NCBI GenBank assembly: GCA_046050465.1
Contig: JBJOPS010000006.1
Span: 1 to 37,547, forward strand
DNA from: Egaibacter sp046050465
GTDB taxonomy: Bacteria; Pseudomonadota; Gammaproteobacteria; Burkholderiales; Burkholderiaceae_C
Direction: 5' to 3'
Length of the DNA stretch: 37,547 bases
Part shown: positions 25,392 to 32,367 of the stretch, one piece after another
Position numbering within the stretch: position 1 is the stretch's first letter
How the letters are laid out: each line of letters opens with the position of its first letter
Notes under the pieces: model-generated
Seen by the model: the letters and a program-made list of their open reading frames with translations, nothing else
Told to the model about the DNA's origin: nothing
Database searches by the model: none
Position numbers and translations under genes: made by a program

Positions 25392-26951
25392 ATGGATACA
25401 CGAGTGACCCCCCGCATACAGTGGCGCAACAGTTTTGCAGGCCTGGGCGACGCTTTCTTTACCCGGCTGCAACCCACCGCACTGCCTGAACCGTATTGGG
25501 TAGGCACCAACCGCTCACTCGCCGCGGAATTGGGCCTGGAAGAGCTGATGCTGCAGTCACAAGACGCACTGGAAGCCTTCACCGGCAACGTGGTGATGCC
25601 GGGCTCCGAGCCACTGGCCAGCGTATACAGCGGCCACCAGTTCGGGCAATGGGCAGGCCAGTTGGGCGACGGCCGGGCCATTTTGCTGGGGGAAGTGCAA
25701 ACCCACGCTGCGCAAGCGTTTGAGCTGCAACTCAAGGGGGCGGGCATGACACCGTATTCGCGCATGGGCGACGGCCGGGCGGTGCTGCGCAGCTCGATCC
25801 GCGAGTTTTTGTGCTCCGAGGCCATGTACGGGCTGGGAATTCCCACCACCCGCGCACTGTGCGTCACCGGCTCCGACGTCCGCGTGCGCCGCGAAGAAAT
25901 CGAAACCGCTGCCGTGGTGACCCGTGTGGCGCCGAGCTTTGTGCGTTTTGGTCATTTTGAGCATTTTTCGTACAACGACCAGCACGAGCAGCTCAAGGTA
26001 CTGGCCGACTACATCATCGACCGGTTTTACCCCGCCTGCCGCACCACAGACCACTTTGCCGGCAACCCCTACGCCGCGTTTCTGGAAGCTGTGAGCGAAC
26101 GCACGGCGGCGATGGTGGCGCAGTGGCAGGCCGTGGGGTTTTGCCACGGTGTGATGAACACCGACAACATGAGCATTCTGGGCCTGACCATCGACTACGG
26201 CCCGTTCCAGTTTCTGGACGCCTACAACCCCGGCCACATCTGCAACCACTCCGACACGCAGGGCCGCTACGCGTATAACAAGCAGCCCAACGTCGCTTAC
26301 TGGAACCTGTTTTGCCTGGGCCAGGCACTGCTGCCCCTGATTGGCGAGCAGGAACTGGCGCTGGCCGCGCTGGAGTCTTACAAGACGGTGTTTGCGGCCG
26401 AGCTGGAGTGCCGTCTGGGAGCCAAACTGGGCCTGCCAGGAGCGCGCCCGCAGGGCAAGGCGCTGATCGAAGGCATCCTGAAACTACTCGCCCAGGACAA
26501 GGTGGACTTCACCATTTTCTGGCGCACCCTGAGCCAATGGGTGGAGGCCGGCCCCCACGTTCGGCACTCCGTGTCCTCTCTGCCCCCCGAGGGGGCGCTC
26601 CCCGCCTTGGGGCGGCCCGGCGGCGGGGCTGACCCTCACGCTCAAACCGTGCGCAACCTGTTCATTGATCGCCCTGCCTTCGATACCTGGTTGCTATCAT
26701 ATTCGGAGCTAATAAGGCATATTGGACGAGGGCCAATGGCCAATTTGATGCTTAAAACCAACCCAAAATACGTGTTGCGTAACCATTTGGGTGAAGAAGC
26801 CATTCAAAAGGCAAAACTAAAAGACTTTTCCGGGATCAACACCTTGCTTGGGCTATTGGAAGCCCCATTTGATGAGCAACCGGGCCTTGAAGCCTATGCC
26901 GGGTTTCCGCCCGACTGGGCCTCCAGCATCGAAATCAGCTGCTCCTCCTGA
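25392..26951 (+). CDS. selO: Protein adenylyltransferase SelO
   Basis: SelO is a pseudokinase-fold enzyme that transfers AMP to Ser, Thr or Tyr of proteins and is linked to redox homeostasis. The 519-residue protein from MDTRVTPRIQWRNSF shows SGHQFGQWAGQLGDGRA and LQLKGAGMTPYSRMGDGRAV. SIREFLCSEAMYGLGIPTTR, the catalytic HGVMNTDNMSILGLTIDYGP and NPKYVLRNHLGE follow. It ends in SCSS, with Cys where some eukaryotic homologues have selenocysteine. Two repeat elements of different families are embedded in frame near the C-terminal third: residues about 387-412 (SLPPEGALPALGRPGGG region) and 434-453 (SELIRHIGRG region). Neither destroys a recognised motif. msrB follows after 17 bp, a redox-repair context. 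Confidence 0.95.
   Translation: MDTRVTPRIQWRNSFAGLGDAFFTRLQPTALPEPYWVGTNRSLAAELGLEELMLQSQDALEAFTGNVVMPGSEPLASVYSGHQFGQWAGQLGDGRAILLGEVQTHAAQAFELQLKGAGMTPYSRMGDGRAVLRSSIREFLCSEAMYGLGIPTTRALCVTGSDVRVRREEIETAAVVTRVAPSFVRFGHFEHFSYNDQHEQLKVLADYIIDRFYPACRTTDHFAGNPYAAFLEAVSERTAAMVAQWQAVGFCHGVMNTDNMSILGLTIDYGPFQFLDAYNPGHICNHSDTQGRYAYNKQPNVAYWNLFCLGQALLPLIGEQELALAALESYKTVFAAELECRLGAKLGLPGARPQGKALIEGILKLLAQDKVDFTIFWRTLSQWVEAGPHVRHSVSSLPPEGALPALGRPGGGADPHAQTVRNLFIDRPAFDTWLLSYSELIRHIGRGPMANLMLKTNPKYVLRNHLGEEAIQKAKLKDFSGINTLLGLLEAPFDEQPGLEAYAGFPPDWASSIEISCSS
26551..26626 (+). repeat. Family 2 repeat inside selO
   Basis: This GC-rich 76-bp element opens with GCCCCCACGTTCGGCACTCC. CTGCCCCCCGAGGGGGCGC, containing the perfect palindrome GCCCCC..GGGGGC, follows. 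It ends with GCCTTGGGGCGGCCCGGCGG. The purL element at 34628-34704 has the same order of blocks at nearly the same spacing. It encodes about 26 residues of SelO in frame, rich in Pro, Gly and Ser. Confidence 0.8.
26693..26750 (+). repeat. Family 1 repeat, copy D (inside selO)
   Basis: GCTATCATATTCGGAGCTAA is followed by GGCATATTGGACGAGGGCCA and TGGCCAATTTGATG, matching copy F block by block. It lies 66 bp after the family 2 element in the same gene and encodes LSYSELIRHIGRGPMANLM, still in frame, just before the conserved NPKYVLRNHL. Confidence 0.75.
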
Positions 26952-26968
26952 TCAGCGAAAATACCACC

Positions 26969-27382
26969 ATGACCTACAAAATTCAGAAAACCGACGCCGA
27001 ATGGAAGGCCCTGCTCCAGCAAAAAGGTGCAGAGCCGATGGCGTTTGACGTGACCCGCCACGAAGCCACCGAGCGCGCCTTCAGCGGTAAACATGCCGAC
27101 AACAAGTTGCCGGGCACCTACGCCTGCATCTGTTGCGGCAAACCACTGTTTGATTCAAACGCCAAATTCGACTCCGGCACCGGCTGGCCCAGCTACTTTC
27201 AGCCCCTGAGCGAAGACGCTGTGGGCACCAAGGTCGATGGCCTTTTGTGGATGAAACGCACCGAAGTGCACTGCGCCGATTGCGGCGCCCACCTGGGCCA
27301 TGTGTTCCCCGACGGGCCGCAACCCACCGGCCTGCGCTACTGCATGAACTCGGCATCCATGGACTTCGTGCCCCAAAAATGA
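26969..27382 (+). CDS. msrB: Peptide-methionine (R)-S-oxide reductase MsrB
   Basis: This 137-residue enzyme reduces the R epimer of methionine sulfoxide in proteins, using thioredoxin. The zinc site is complete: Cys53 and Cys56 in ACICCGKPLF, and Cys102 and Cys105 in HCADCGAHLGH. The catalytic Cys125 is in GLRYCMNSASM. GTGWPSYFQPL is the substrate-site motif. There is no signal peptide, so it is cytoplasmic. It lies 17 bp after selO, and its stop overlaps the yciB start by 4 bp. Confidence 0.96.
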   Translation: MTYKIQKTDAEWKALLQQKGAEPMAFDVTRHEATERAFSGKHADNKLPGTYACICCGKPLFDSNAKFDSGTGWPSYFQPLSEDAVGTKVDGLLWMKRTEVHCADCGAHLGHVFPDGPQPTGLRYCMNSASMDFVPQK

Positions 27383-27924
27383 GAGTGCTACTCGACTTTT
27401 TGCCAATCGCCTTTTTCTTTGGCGCCTACAAGCTCTACGACATTTATGTGGCTACTGCCGTACTGATGGCTGGCACCACAATCCAGATGGCCATCATCTA
27501 CGCGCTGGACCGCAAGCTGACGATGATGCACCGCATCACGCTGGGGCTGATTCTAATTTTTGGCGCAGCCACGCTGCTGCTGCATGACGACCGGTTTATC
27601 AAGTGGAAACCCACTGTGCTGTATGCAGCCATGGCCTTGGGTCTGGCCGTGGCAGTTTGGGTCATGAAGAAAAACTTCCTGAAAATGCTGCTGGGCAGCC
27701 AGTTGAGCCTGCCCGACCCCGTCTGGCGGCGCCTGAACATTGCCTGGATTGGTTATTGCGCCTTCATGGCGCTCGTCAACGGTTACGTCGCGGCCTGCTA
27801 CAGCACCGAAGCCTGGGTCAGCTTCAAACTTTGGGGCTATGTGTTCCCGCTGGTGTTTTTGATCGGTCAGGGTGTGTACATCACGCCCCACCTCAAAACC
27901 GATACCGATGAGCCCAAAGCCTGA
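27379..27924 (+). CDS. yciB: Inner membrane septation protein YciB (IspZ)
   Basis: This is a 181-residue integral membrane protein with about five hydrophobic helices. Family marks are the opening LLDFLPIAFFFGAYKLYDIY, then HDDRFIKWKPTVLYAAMA and SLPDPVWRRLNIAWI. NGYVAACYSTEAWVSFKLW follows. YciB affects cell envelope synthesis and septation in enterobacteria. The ATG at 27379 overlaps the msrB stop (ATGA), so the two are coupled. Confidence 0.94.
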   Translation: MRVLLDFLPIAFFFGAYKLYDIYVATAVLMAGTTIQMAIIYALDRKLTMMHRITLGLILIFGAATLLLHDDRFIKWKPTVLYAAMALGLAVAVWVMKKNFLKMLLGSQLSLPDPVWRRLNIAWIGYCAFMALVNGYVAACYSTEAWVSFKLWGYVFPLVFLIGQGVYITPHLKTDTDEPKA

Positions 27925-27943
27925 ACGCGCCAGCACCCACACC

Positions 27944-28204
27944 ATGCTGTACACCGACAGTCAATTGACGCAACGCCTGCAGGAGCGTCTGCAACCCACC
28001 CTGCTGGAAGTGCTGGATGAAAGTGCAGACCATGCCGGTCATGCAGGGGCCAACGCCGCCGGCCGGGGAACCCATTTCAGGGTGCGGATTGCTTCACCTT
28101 TATTTACAAATTTGAGTCGTGTTGCCAAGCATCGCCTTGTGTATGATGCCCTGCAAGAATTTATTGACCGGAGCGTTCACGCCATCGCGATTGAAACGCT
28201 GTGA
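27944..28204 (+). CDS. bolA: BolA family protein
   Basis: This is an 86-residue BolA-like protein. BolA proteins partner with monothiol glutaredoxins in iron-sulfur metabolism, and some regulate transcription. Family features are LEVLDESADHAGHAG and THFRVRIASPLFTNLSRVAKHRLVYDAL written as separate blocks: the His of HAGHAG is the usual cluster-ligand region, and RVAKHRLVYDAL is the conserved helix. The start is uncertain. The ATG at 27944 gives the usual spacing to LEVLDES, while an ATG at 27908 adds 12 residues and overlaps the yciB stop by 17 bp. Neither has a clear Shine-Dalgarno sequence. Confidence 0.9.
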   Translation: MLYTDSQLTQRLQERLQPTLLEVLDESADHAGHAGANAAGRGTHFRVRIASPLFTNLSRVAKHRLVYDALQEFIDRSVHAIAIETL

Positions 28205-28230
28205 TCCAGCGGATCTTCACAACCCATCAT

Positions 28231-28260
28231 CACCGTCACCTTTATCACCGTCACCTTTTT
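28231..28260 (+). repeat. 15-bp tandem repeat upstream of the parvulin gene
   Basis: CACCGTCACCTTTAT (28231-28245) is followed by CACCGTCACCTTTTT (28246-28260), 14 of 15 bases identical. It ends 17 bp before the parvulin ATG, immediately upstream of the Shine-Dalgarno AGGAAA, so it forms the mRNA leader. Copy-number change here could alter spacing of upstream promoter elements. Confidence 0.7.
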
Positions 28261-28277
28261 GATTTTTAGGAAACCCA

Positions 28278-29063
28278 ATGAAGACATCCCTCTGCAGCGC
28301 GCTAATTGCCGCGTCATTCCTGGCCGTTCTGGCGGGCCCCGTGGCCGCGCAGAACGTGGCCATTGTCAACGGCAAAGCCGTGCCCAAGGCCCGTATGGAC
28401 GCGCTGGTGACGCAAATTTTGCGCAGTGGCAAACAGGTCACGCCAGACATGGAAGGCCAGATCCGTGAAGAAATCATCTTCCGTGAAATTGCCGCACAGG
28501 AAGCACAAAAGCTTGGACTGGACGGCACCGAAGAGTTCAAGCTACAGATGGATCTGACGCGCCAGGCCATTTTGGTTGGCCAGTTGCGCGCTGACTTCCA
28601 GAAAAACAACCCGGTGACCGACGCCGAAGCCAAGGCCGAATACGACAAGTTCGCCGCCGCCAACAGTGGCAAGGAATACCGCGCCCGCCACATCCTGGTG
28701 GAGAAAGAAGCGGACGCCAAAGCCATCATTGCCCAGCTGAAAAAAGGCGGCAAGTTTGAAGACATCGCCAAGAAATCATCCAAAGACCCCGGCTCCGGCG
28801 CCAATGGCGGCGACCTGGACTGGGCCAACGCCAGCAGCTACGTGCCCGAGTTCTCCGCGGCCATGACCAAGCTGGAAAAAGGCAAGCTGACCGAGACGCC
28901 GGTGAAGAGCCAGTTCGGCTACCACATCATCCGTCTGGACGATGTGCGCGAAGCTCAGCTGCCGAAGTTCGAAGAAGTCAAACCTCAGATCACGCAGCAG
29001 CTGTCACAGCAAAAACTGGCGAAATTCCAGGAAGACTTGCGGGCTAAGGCGAAGGTTGAGTAA
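28278..29063 (+). CDS. Periplasmic parvulin-type peptidyl-prolyl isomerase
   Basis: This 261-residue protein has a Sec signal peptide (MKTSLCSALIAASFLAVLAG, cleavage probably after PVAA or AQ). A SurA/PrsA-like N-terminal helical chaperone region covers about 25-125. The parvulin domain covers about 132-222: YRARHILVEKEADAKAII, then GGKFEDIAKKSSKDPGSG, NGGDLDWANASSYVPEF and SQFGYHIIRLDD. It likely assists folding of outer-membrane or periplasmic proteins. AGGAAA is 6 bp from the ATG. It ends the selO-msrB-yciB-bolA series, 73 bp after bolA, and may have its own promoter. Confidence 0.95.
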   Translation: MKTSLCSALIAASFLAVLAGPVAAQNVAIVNGKAVPKARMDALVTQILRSGKQVTPDMEGQIREEIIFREIAAQEAQKLGLDGTEEFKLQMDLTRQAILVGQLRADFQKNNPVTDAEAKAEYDKFAAANSGKEYRARHILVEKEADAKAIIAQLKKGGKFEDIAKKSSKDPGSGANGGDLDWANASSYVPEFSAAMTKLEKGKLTETPVKSQFGYHIIRLDDVREAQLPKFEEVKPQITQQLSQQKLAKFQEDLRAKAKVE

Positions 29064-29111
29064 GGGGAGGTTATCCGGTGTTGCACTTGGTGCTTGAATC
29101 CGCCTTTCATT

Positions 29112-29246
29112 TCAAGTTGATTCAGGGTATGTGCCACCAACATCGTCTTCCACGACTTCAAGCACGTCTGCTCCACCAAAGCCCTTGAACACTTTGGTGG
29201 CATCGTGCCTGTCACCCGCCTGTGCCAGCGACAAAGCAAATGCCCA
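29112..29246 (-). pseudogene. Remnant of a RelE/HigB-like (Gp49 family) toxin gene
   Basis: In one minus-strand frame the stretch reads WAFALSLAQAGDRHDATKVF then KGFGGADVLEVVEDDVGGTY, followed within five codons by TGA. This is the core of the phage Gp49-like/HigB toxin family. The usual continuation after G-D-T-Y (R-A-V-Y-T-V-K-F and the QKKS motif) is missing. The usual N-terminus is also absent; the codons upstream read KSAWYGRSRSHWRWR with no plausible start. It is therefore a decayed fragment with no antitoxin gene. It occupies the 302-bp gap between the parvulin gene and tRNA-Val. Otherwise that gap holds only a weak TGAATC...GATTCA inverted repeat (29095-29124) and the tRNA promoter. 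Confidence 0.65.
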
Positions 29247-29339
29247 GCGCCAACGCCAATGGCTCCGGCTTCTCCCGTACCAGGCACTTTTTCCGGGTTT
29301 GATGCGCAGCTCGGGCTTATATTTGGCCGGTATTACTGC

Positions 29340-29345
29340 TATAAT
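29340..29345 (+). promoter_or_regulatory. Consensus -10 box of the tRNA-Val promoter
   Basis: A perfect TATAAT lies 20 bp upstream of the mature tRNA 5' end, a spacing that places the transcript start about 7-14 bp before the tRNA. No good -35 match is visible 16-18 bp upstream (TTATAT at 17), so the upstream element is weak. Confidence 0.55.
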
Positions 29346-29365
29346 TTCTGCTCTCGGACATCCTT

Positions 29366-29442
29366 AGGCGCGTAGCTCAGCTGGTTAGAGCACCACCTTG
29401 ACATGGTGGGGGTCGTTGGTTCGAGTCCAATCGCGCCTACCA
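29366..29442 (+). tRNA. tRNA-Val(GAC)
   Basis: This is a 77-nt cloverleaf. Acceptor arms are AGGCGCG and CGCGCCT with discriminator A and an encoded CCA. The D arm has GCTCAGCTGGTTAGAGC. The anticodon stem CCACC/GGTGG (29393-29409) encloses loop TTGACAT, with anticodon GAC at 29400-29402, reading GUC/GUU valine codons. The T loop is TTCGAGT. All stems pair. Confidence 0.96.
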
Positions 29443-29564
29443 ATTTCCAGATTTGCTTTGCCAGTTATCCTCAGGGCAGTCCTTGGGGGTCATTGCCGTC
29501 CATAGAATATATTGCGATGCGATGTATTTGACTCGGAATGAGTCTGACCATGAGGAGTCCTGCA

Positions 29565-30077
29565 GTGCAAGCCAAAAAACCATCTGACGCGAAGAGCGGG
29601 CCGCGTGTGATCAAAAAATACCCGAACAGGCGGCTCTACGATACGGATACATCCACCTACATCACCTTGTCAGAAGTGAAGCAACTGGTGATGAATAGCG
29701 AGCCTTTTGTCGTGCGTGACGCCAAGAGCGCAGAAGATTTGACAAGAAGTATCCTGTTACAAATCATTCTGGAAGAGGAAGCTAGTGGGTCGCCGATGTT
29801 CACTGCCCCTGTTTTGTCAAATATCATTCGCTATTATGGTCATACCATGCAAGGTTTCATGGGCGGATATTTGGAAAATAATTTTCAAACGTTAGTGGAT
29901 TTCCAAGCCAAACTGGAAGAACAGTCAAAAGCCTGGACACCAGAAATGTGGGCGCAGTTCATGGGCATCCAGGCACCCATCGTGCAGGAGTTAATGGGCA
30001 ACAATCTGGAGAAATCCAAGCATTTATTCACTCAAATGCAGGAGCAAATGCTGGGTACCTTTGGCCTTAAGCGCTGA
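29565..30077 (+). CDS. phaR: Polyhydroxyalkanoate synthesis repressor PhaR
   Basis: PhaR is a regulator that binds both PHA granules and DNA and represses phasin genes. The 170-residue protein has the conserved DNA-binding domain RVIKKYPNRRLYDTDTSTYI at about 14-33. The PHB accumulation regulatory domain follows, with EPFVVRDAKSAEDLTRSILL then QIILEEEASGSPMFT. A Gln/Met-rich helical C-terminus ends with FTQMQEQMLGTFGLKR. The GTG at 29565 is chosen because AGGAG lies 7 bp upstream; in-frame ATGs at 29538 and 29550 have no comparable site. It follows tRNA-Val by 122 bp and implies that the organism stores polyhydroxyalkanoate. It converges on the DUF1624-type gene. Confidence 0.94.
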   Translation: MQAKKPSDAKSGPRVIKKYPNRRLYDTDTSTYITLSEVKQLVMNSEPFVVRDAKSAEDLTRSILLQIILEEEASGSPMFTAPVLSNIIRYYGHTMQGFMGGYLENNFQTLVDFQAKLEEQSKAWTPEMWAQFMGIQAPIVQELMGNNLEKSKHLFTQMQEQMLGTFGLKR

Positions 30078-30107
30078 TCAATTCGTGAACAGATACTGGT
30101 CCGCGCT

Positions 30108-30869
30108 TCAGATTTGCGGCCCCGCCCAGGCAATCCCCATAAACACCCCAATCATCACCGGCTGATGCAGCATGTAATAGCTCAAGCTCCATCGCCCCAG
30201 CCAGGCCAGCAGCGGGCTCACCACCGGCATTCGCCATGCCAGAACCGCAGGCCGGTGGCGCAACAACCAGTTACCCGACGCCATGCCCCACCACATCACG
30301 CCCAGCCAGGGAATCAGCGGTGCGTAGTCTTCGGTTACCGGTTTTTTTGTGATAAGACCCAGCCAATTCAGCCAGTTTGAGTTGAAAAATTGGGTCTCAG
30401 CCCTCATGTCCATTGCATGATGAGCTACAAATTTCATAGCAATCGCCAGCGCACCCAGCGCCCACAGCGAGTTGCCCCAGCCTGCCGTGAGCCGCGCGAT
30501 GATCAGCATCACAGCAAATCCGTGCAGCACACCGAAGTAAATCCAGCTGTGGGGAAACATGGCATACGAGCTCACCGATACCAGCACGGCACACGCCACA
30601 ATCTGCCACCAGCGCCGCCAGAAATGCGGCCAGGTTTGGCCACGCTGGACGGCAATGGCTTGGCCCAGACCGGCGCAGAACAGGAACAGGCTGACGATCA
30701 CCACGCGCTGCCAGGTCCAGAACGGGTCTGCATAAAAGTTTTGACTGATATAGCCAAACTGGTTCAGGTCAAAGCAGAAATGAAACGCCGTCATCCACAC
30801 CATGGCGAAGCCGCGCAGGGCGTCTACGGCGTCAAATCGGGGGGCGAGTTGGAATGGGTTGGCGAACAT
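30108..30869 (-). CDS. DUF1624/heparan-alpha-glucosaminide N-acetyltransferase-like membrane protein
   Basis: This is a 253-residue integral membrane protein with about seven hydrophobic helices. The N-terminal RFDAVDALRGFAMVWMTAFH with HFCFDLNQFGY is the hallmark of DUF1624 and the wider acyltransferase-3-like group. GQTWPHFWRRWWQIVACAVL, WIYFGVLHGFAVMLI and WSLSYYMLHQPVMIGVFM complete the pattern. The start MFANPFQLAPRFD is chosen because upstream codons belong to a repeat-rich intergenic region. Residues about 144-162 (MKFVAHHAMDMRAETQFF) are encoded by repeat copy E, probably lengthening a loop or helix end. Substrate unknown. Confidence 0.85.
   Translation of the reverse strand: MFANPFQLAPRFDAVDALRGFAMVWMTAFHFCFDLNQFGYISQNFYADPFWTWQRVVIVSLFLFCAGLGQAIAVQRGQTWPHFWRRWWQIVACAVLVSVSSYAMFPHSWIYFGVLHGFAVMLIIARLTAGWGNSLWALGALAIAMKFVAHHAMDMRAETQFFNSNWLNWLGLITKKPVTEDYAPLIPWLGVMWWGMASGNWLLRHRPAVLAWRMPVVSPLLAWLGRWSLSYYMLHQPVMIGVFMGIAWAGPQI
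30384..30440 (-). repeat. Family 1 repeat, copy E (inside the DUF1624-type gene)
   Basis: On the minus strand it reads GCTATGAAATTTGTAGCTCA, then TCATGCAATGGACATGAGGG, then CTGAGACCCAATTTTTC. It shares the subtype of copy A and lies in the same orientation as the host gene. The frame stays open across all 57 bp. Confidence 0.78.
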
Positions 30870-30897
30870 ACCGCGAGTGTACGCAACGCAAACCCGA

Positions 30898-30972
30898 TGG
30901 CCCTCCCGCAGCCAGGCCGCCCCAAGACGGGCGTAGCGGTGGAGCACGGGGGCCAGACACCCACGCCACGCA
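30898..30972 (-). repeat. Family 2 repeat, probable divergent copy
   Basis: On the minus strand the stretch has GGCCCCCGTGCTCCACCGC followed by CGTCTTGGGGCGGCCTGGC and TGCGGGAGGG. The second block agrees with the right end of the selO and purL elements (CTTGGGGCG-CCCGGC). The left half is only loosely similar. It occupies part of the 208-bp region between the divergent DUF1624-type gene and mtfA; I saw no clear promoter in the rest. Confidence 0.45.
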
Positions 30973-31077
30973 GAGTGATTTCACCAAATACAATGAAATC
31001 ATGACTGCCGTTCGCACCCACAAAGGCTCGCTGACCGCCGTACCATCAGTAACCGCCTGAGCGACTGGCTGAAACAA

Positions 31078-31926
31078 TTGCCGGTGTTATCGCTGTCCGA
31101 TTTGCCCTTTTTGCTGCTGCTCGCCGCTGCCTTCGCGCTGGTGGTCTGGCTGCTGGGCAAGCCGTATTTCACGCGCAGGCGTTTTGCGCGGCTGCGCCGC
31201 CAGCCCTTTCCTGTCGCATGGCTCACCGTGCTGAAAGAGCGTGTGCCCTACTTTCGCAGTCTGCCAGCCAATCTGCAGATGCAGCTCAAGGGGCACATTC
31301 AGGTATTTCTGGCCGAAAAAGCCTTTATCGGCTGCCGCGGACTGGAGGTGACGCACGAGATGCGCGTGACCATCGCCGCACAGGCCTGTTTGCTGATTCT
31401 CAACCGGCCGACCGACTACTTTTCCAGCCTGCGCCAGATACTGATTTATCCCGGCCCCTTCATCGTGAACCGCACCCACACCGACCATGCGGGCGTGAAG
31501 CAGGACCAGCGCCAGGTGCTGGCCGGGCAATCGTGGTCCGAGGGGCAGGTGATTTTGTCCTGGGAAGATGTGGTGGAAGGTGCGGCCGATGTGTCGGACG
31601 GCCGCAACGTGGTGATCCATGAGTTTGCGCACCAGCTGGACCAGGAAAACGGCACAGCCAATGGCGCACCCATTCTGGCGCCGCACCACGCCAGGCGCTG
31701 GGCGCGGGTGATGAGCGAAGCTTATGCGCGGCTGCAGACCGAAACCCAGACTGAAAACCCGGCACGGCCCACGCTCATCAACGCCTACGGTGCCACCGAC
31801 CCCGTGGAGTTTTTTGCAGTGGCGTCAGAAGCGTTTTTTGAGCAGGCGCAGCGCCTGTCGGAAGATCACCCTGATTTGTACCGGGAAATGGTGCTGTTTT
31901 ATTGCGTGGACCCGCTGAGCTGGTAA
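31078..31926 (+). CDS. mtfA: MtfA-type zinc-dependent peptidase (M90)
   Basis: This roughly 280-residue protein is homologous to MtfA, which in E. coli binds Mlc and has aminopeptidase activity. The zinc motif is HEFAH at 181-185 in VVIHEFAHQLDQENG; the downstream acidic ligand is likely in DPVEFFAVASEAFFE. Family blocks ILIYPGPFIVNR, GQSWSEGQVILSWEDV and LYREMVLFYCVDPL are present. Unlike E. coli MtfA it begins with a hydrophobic helix (LPFLLLLAAAFALVVWLLG), which suggests membrane anchoring. The start is uncertain: there is no in-frame ATG, and TTG at 31078 or GTG at 31084 are the candidates, neither with a good Shine-Dalgarno sequence. Confidence 0.9.
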   Translation: MPVLSLSDLPFLLLLAAAFALVVWLLGKPYFTRRRFARLRRQPFPVAWLTVLKERVPYFRSLPANLQMQLKGHIQVFLAEKAFIGCRGLEVTHEMRVTIAAQACLLILNRPTDYFSSLRQILIYPGPFIVNRTHTDHAGVKQDQRQVLAGQSWSEGQVILSWEDVVEGAADVSDGRNVVIHEFAHQLDQENGTANGAPILAPHHARRWARVMSEAYARLQTETQTENPARPTLINAYGATDPVEFFAVASEAFFEQAQRLSEDHPDLYREMVLFYCVDPLSW

Positions 31927-31984
31927 ACCTGTCCACAGGAATCCACAAACTCACGTCAATGATCTGGTAGTAAACATCAAGCGA

Positions 31985-32362
31985 TCAGCTACGTCTGGCA
32001 GGCAGGGCTCCGGACCAGATCAGCAGTCCAAATAACGTCATGCCAATACCGACCGCTGGCAATCTGTACAGCAGGCGTCTGCGACGCGGGAGATACTCGC
32101 TGAGCGACTGAAATTCACTCAGCGAAATACCAAGGCCATTCGCAAGAAAATAGGACAGGACGACGCAAATCAAACCCAAGGCCACCATTTGCAAACCAAA
32201 ACGTCCATCCAGCAGGCTCGTGTTACCCCACAACCATTCCCACACAAACAAAATACCCCCACACAGCATGGCCAGAGCCCACCATGACACTGATGTGAAA
32301 TACCCAACCGCCCCAATCGCACCGTAAGGCACCAGGTAAGACAGTTTTTTAAGCTGGTTCAC
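31985..32362 (-). CDS. Small multi-helix membrane protein, unknown function
   Basis: This is a protein of about 125 residues with roughly four hydrophobic stretches. They are PYGAIGAVGYFTSVSWWALA, MLCGGILFVWEWLW, LQMVALGLICVVLSYFLANG and LPAVGIGMTLFGLLIWSG. Between the last two lies a basic segment, LPRRRRLLYRL. I take the GTG 5 bp after the purL stop as the start; an ATG at 32410 would overlap purL by 43 bp and add residues unlike the rest. It is probably co-transcribed with purL, but no family was recognised. Confidence 0.6.
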   Translation of the reverse strand: MNQLKKLSYLVPYGAIGAVGYFTSVSWWALAMLCGGILFVWEWLWGNTSLLDGRFGLQMVALGLICVVLSYFLANGLGISLSEFQSLSEYLPRRRRLLYRLPAVGIGMTLFGLLIWSGALPARRS

Positions 32363-32367
32363 ACTCT

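Noticed and set aside
31002..31060. Short frame MTAVRTHKGSLTAVPSVTA before mtfA
   Set aside because: No ribosome binding site and no known leader peptide pattern; probably chance in the intergenic region.
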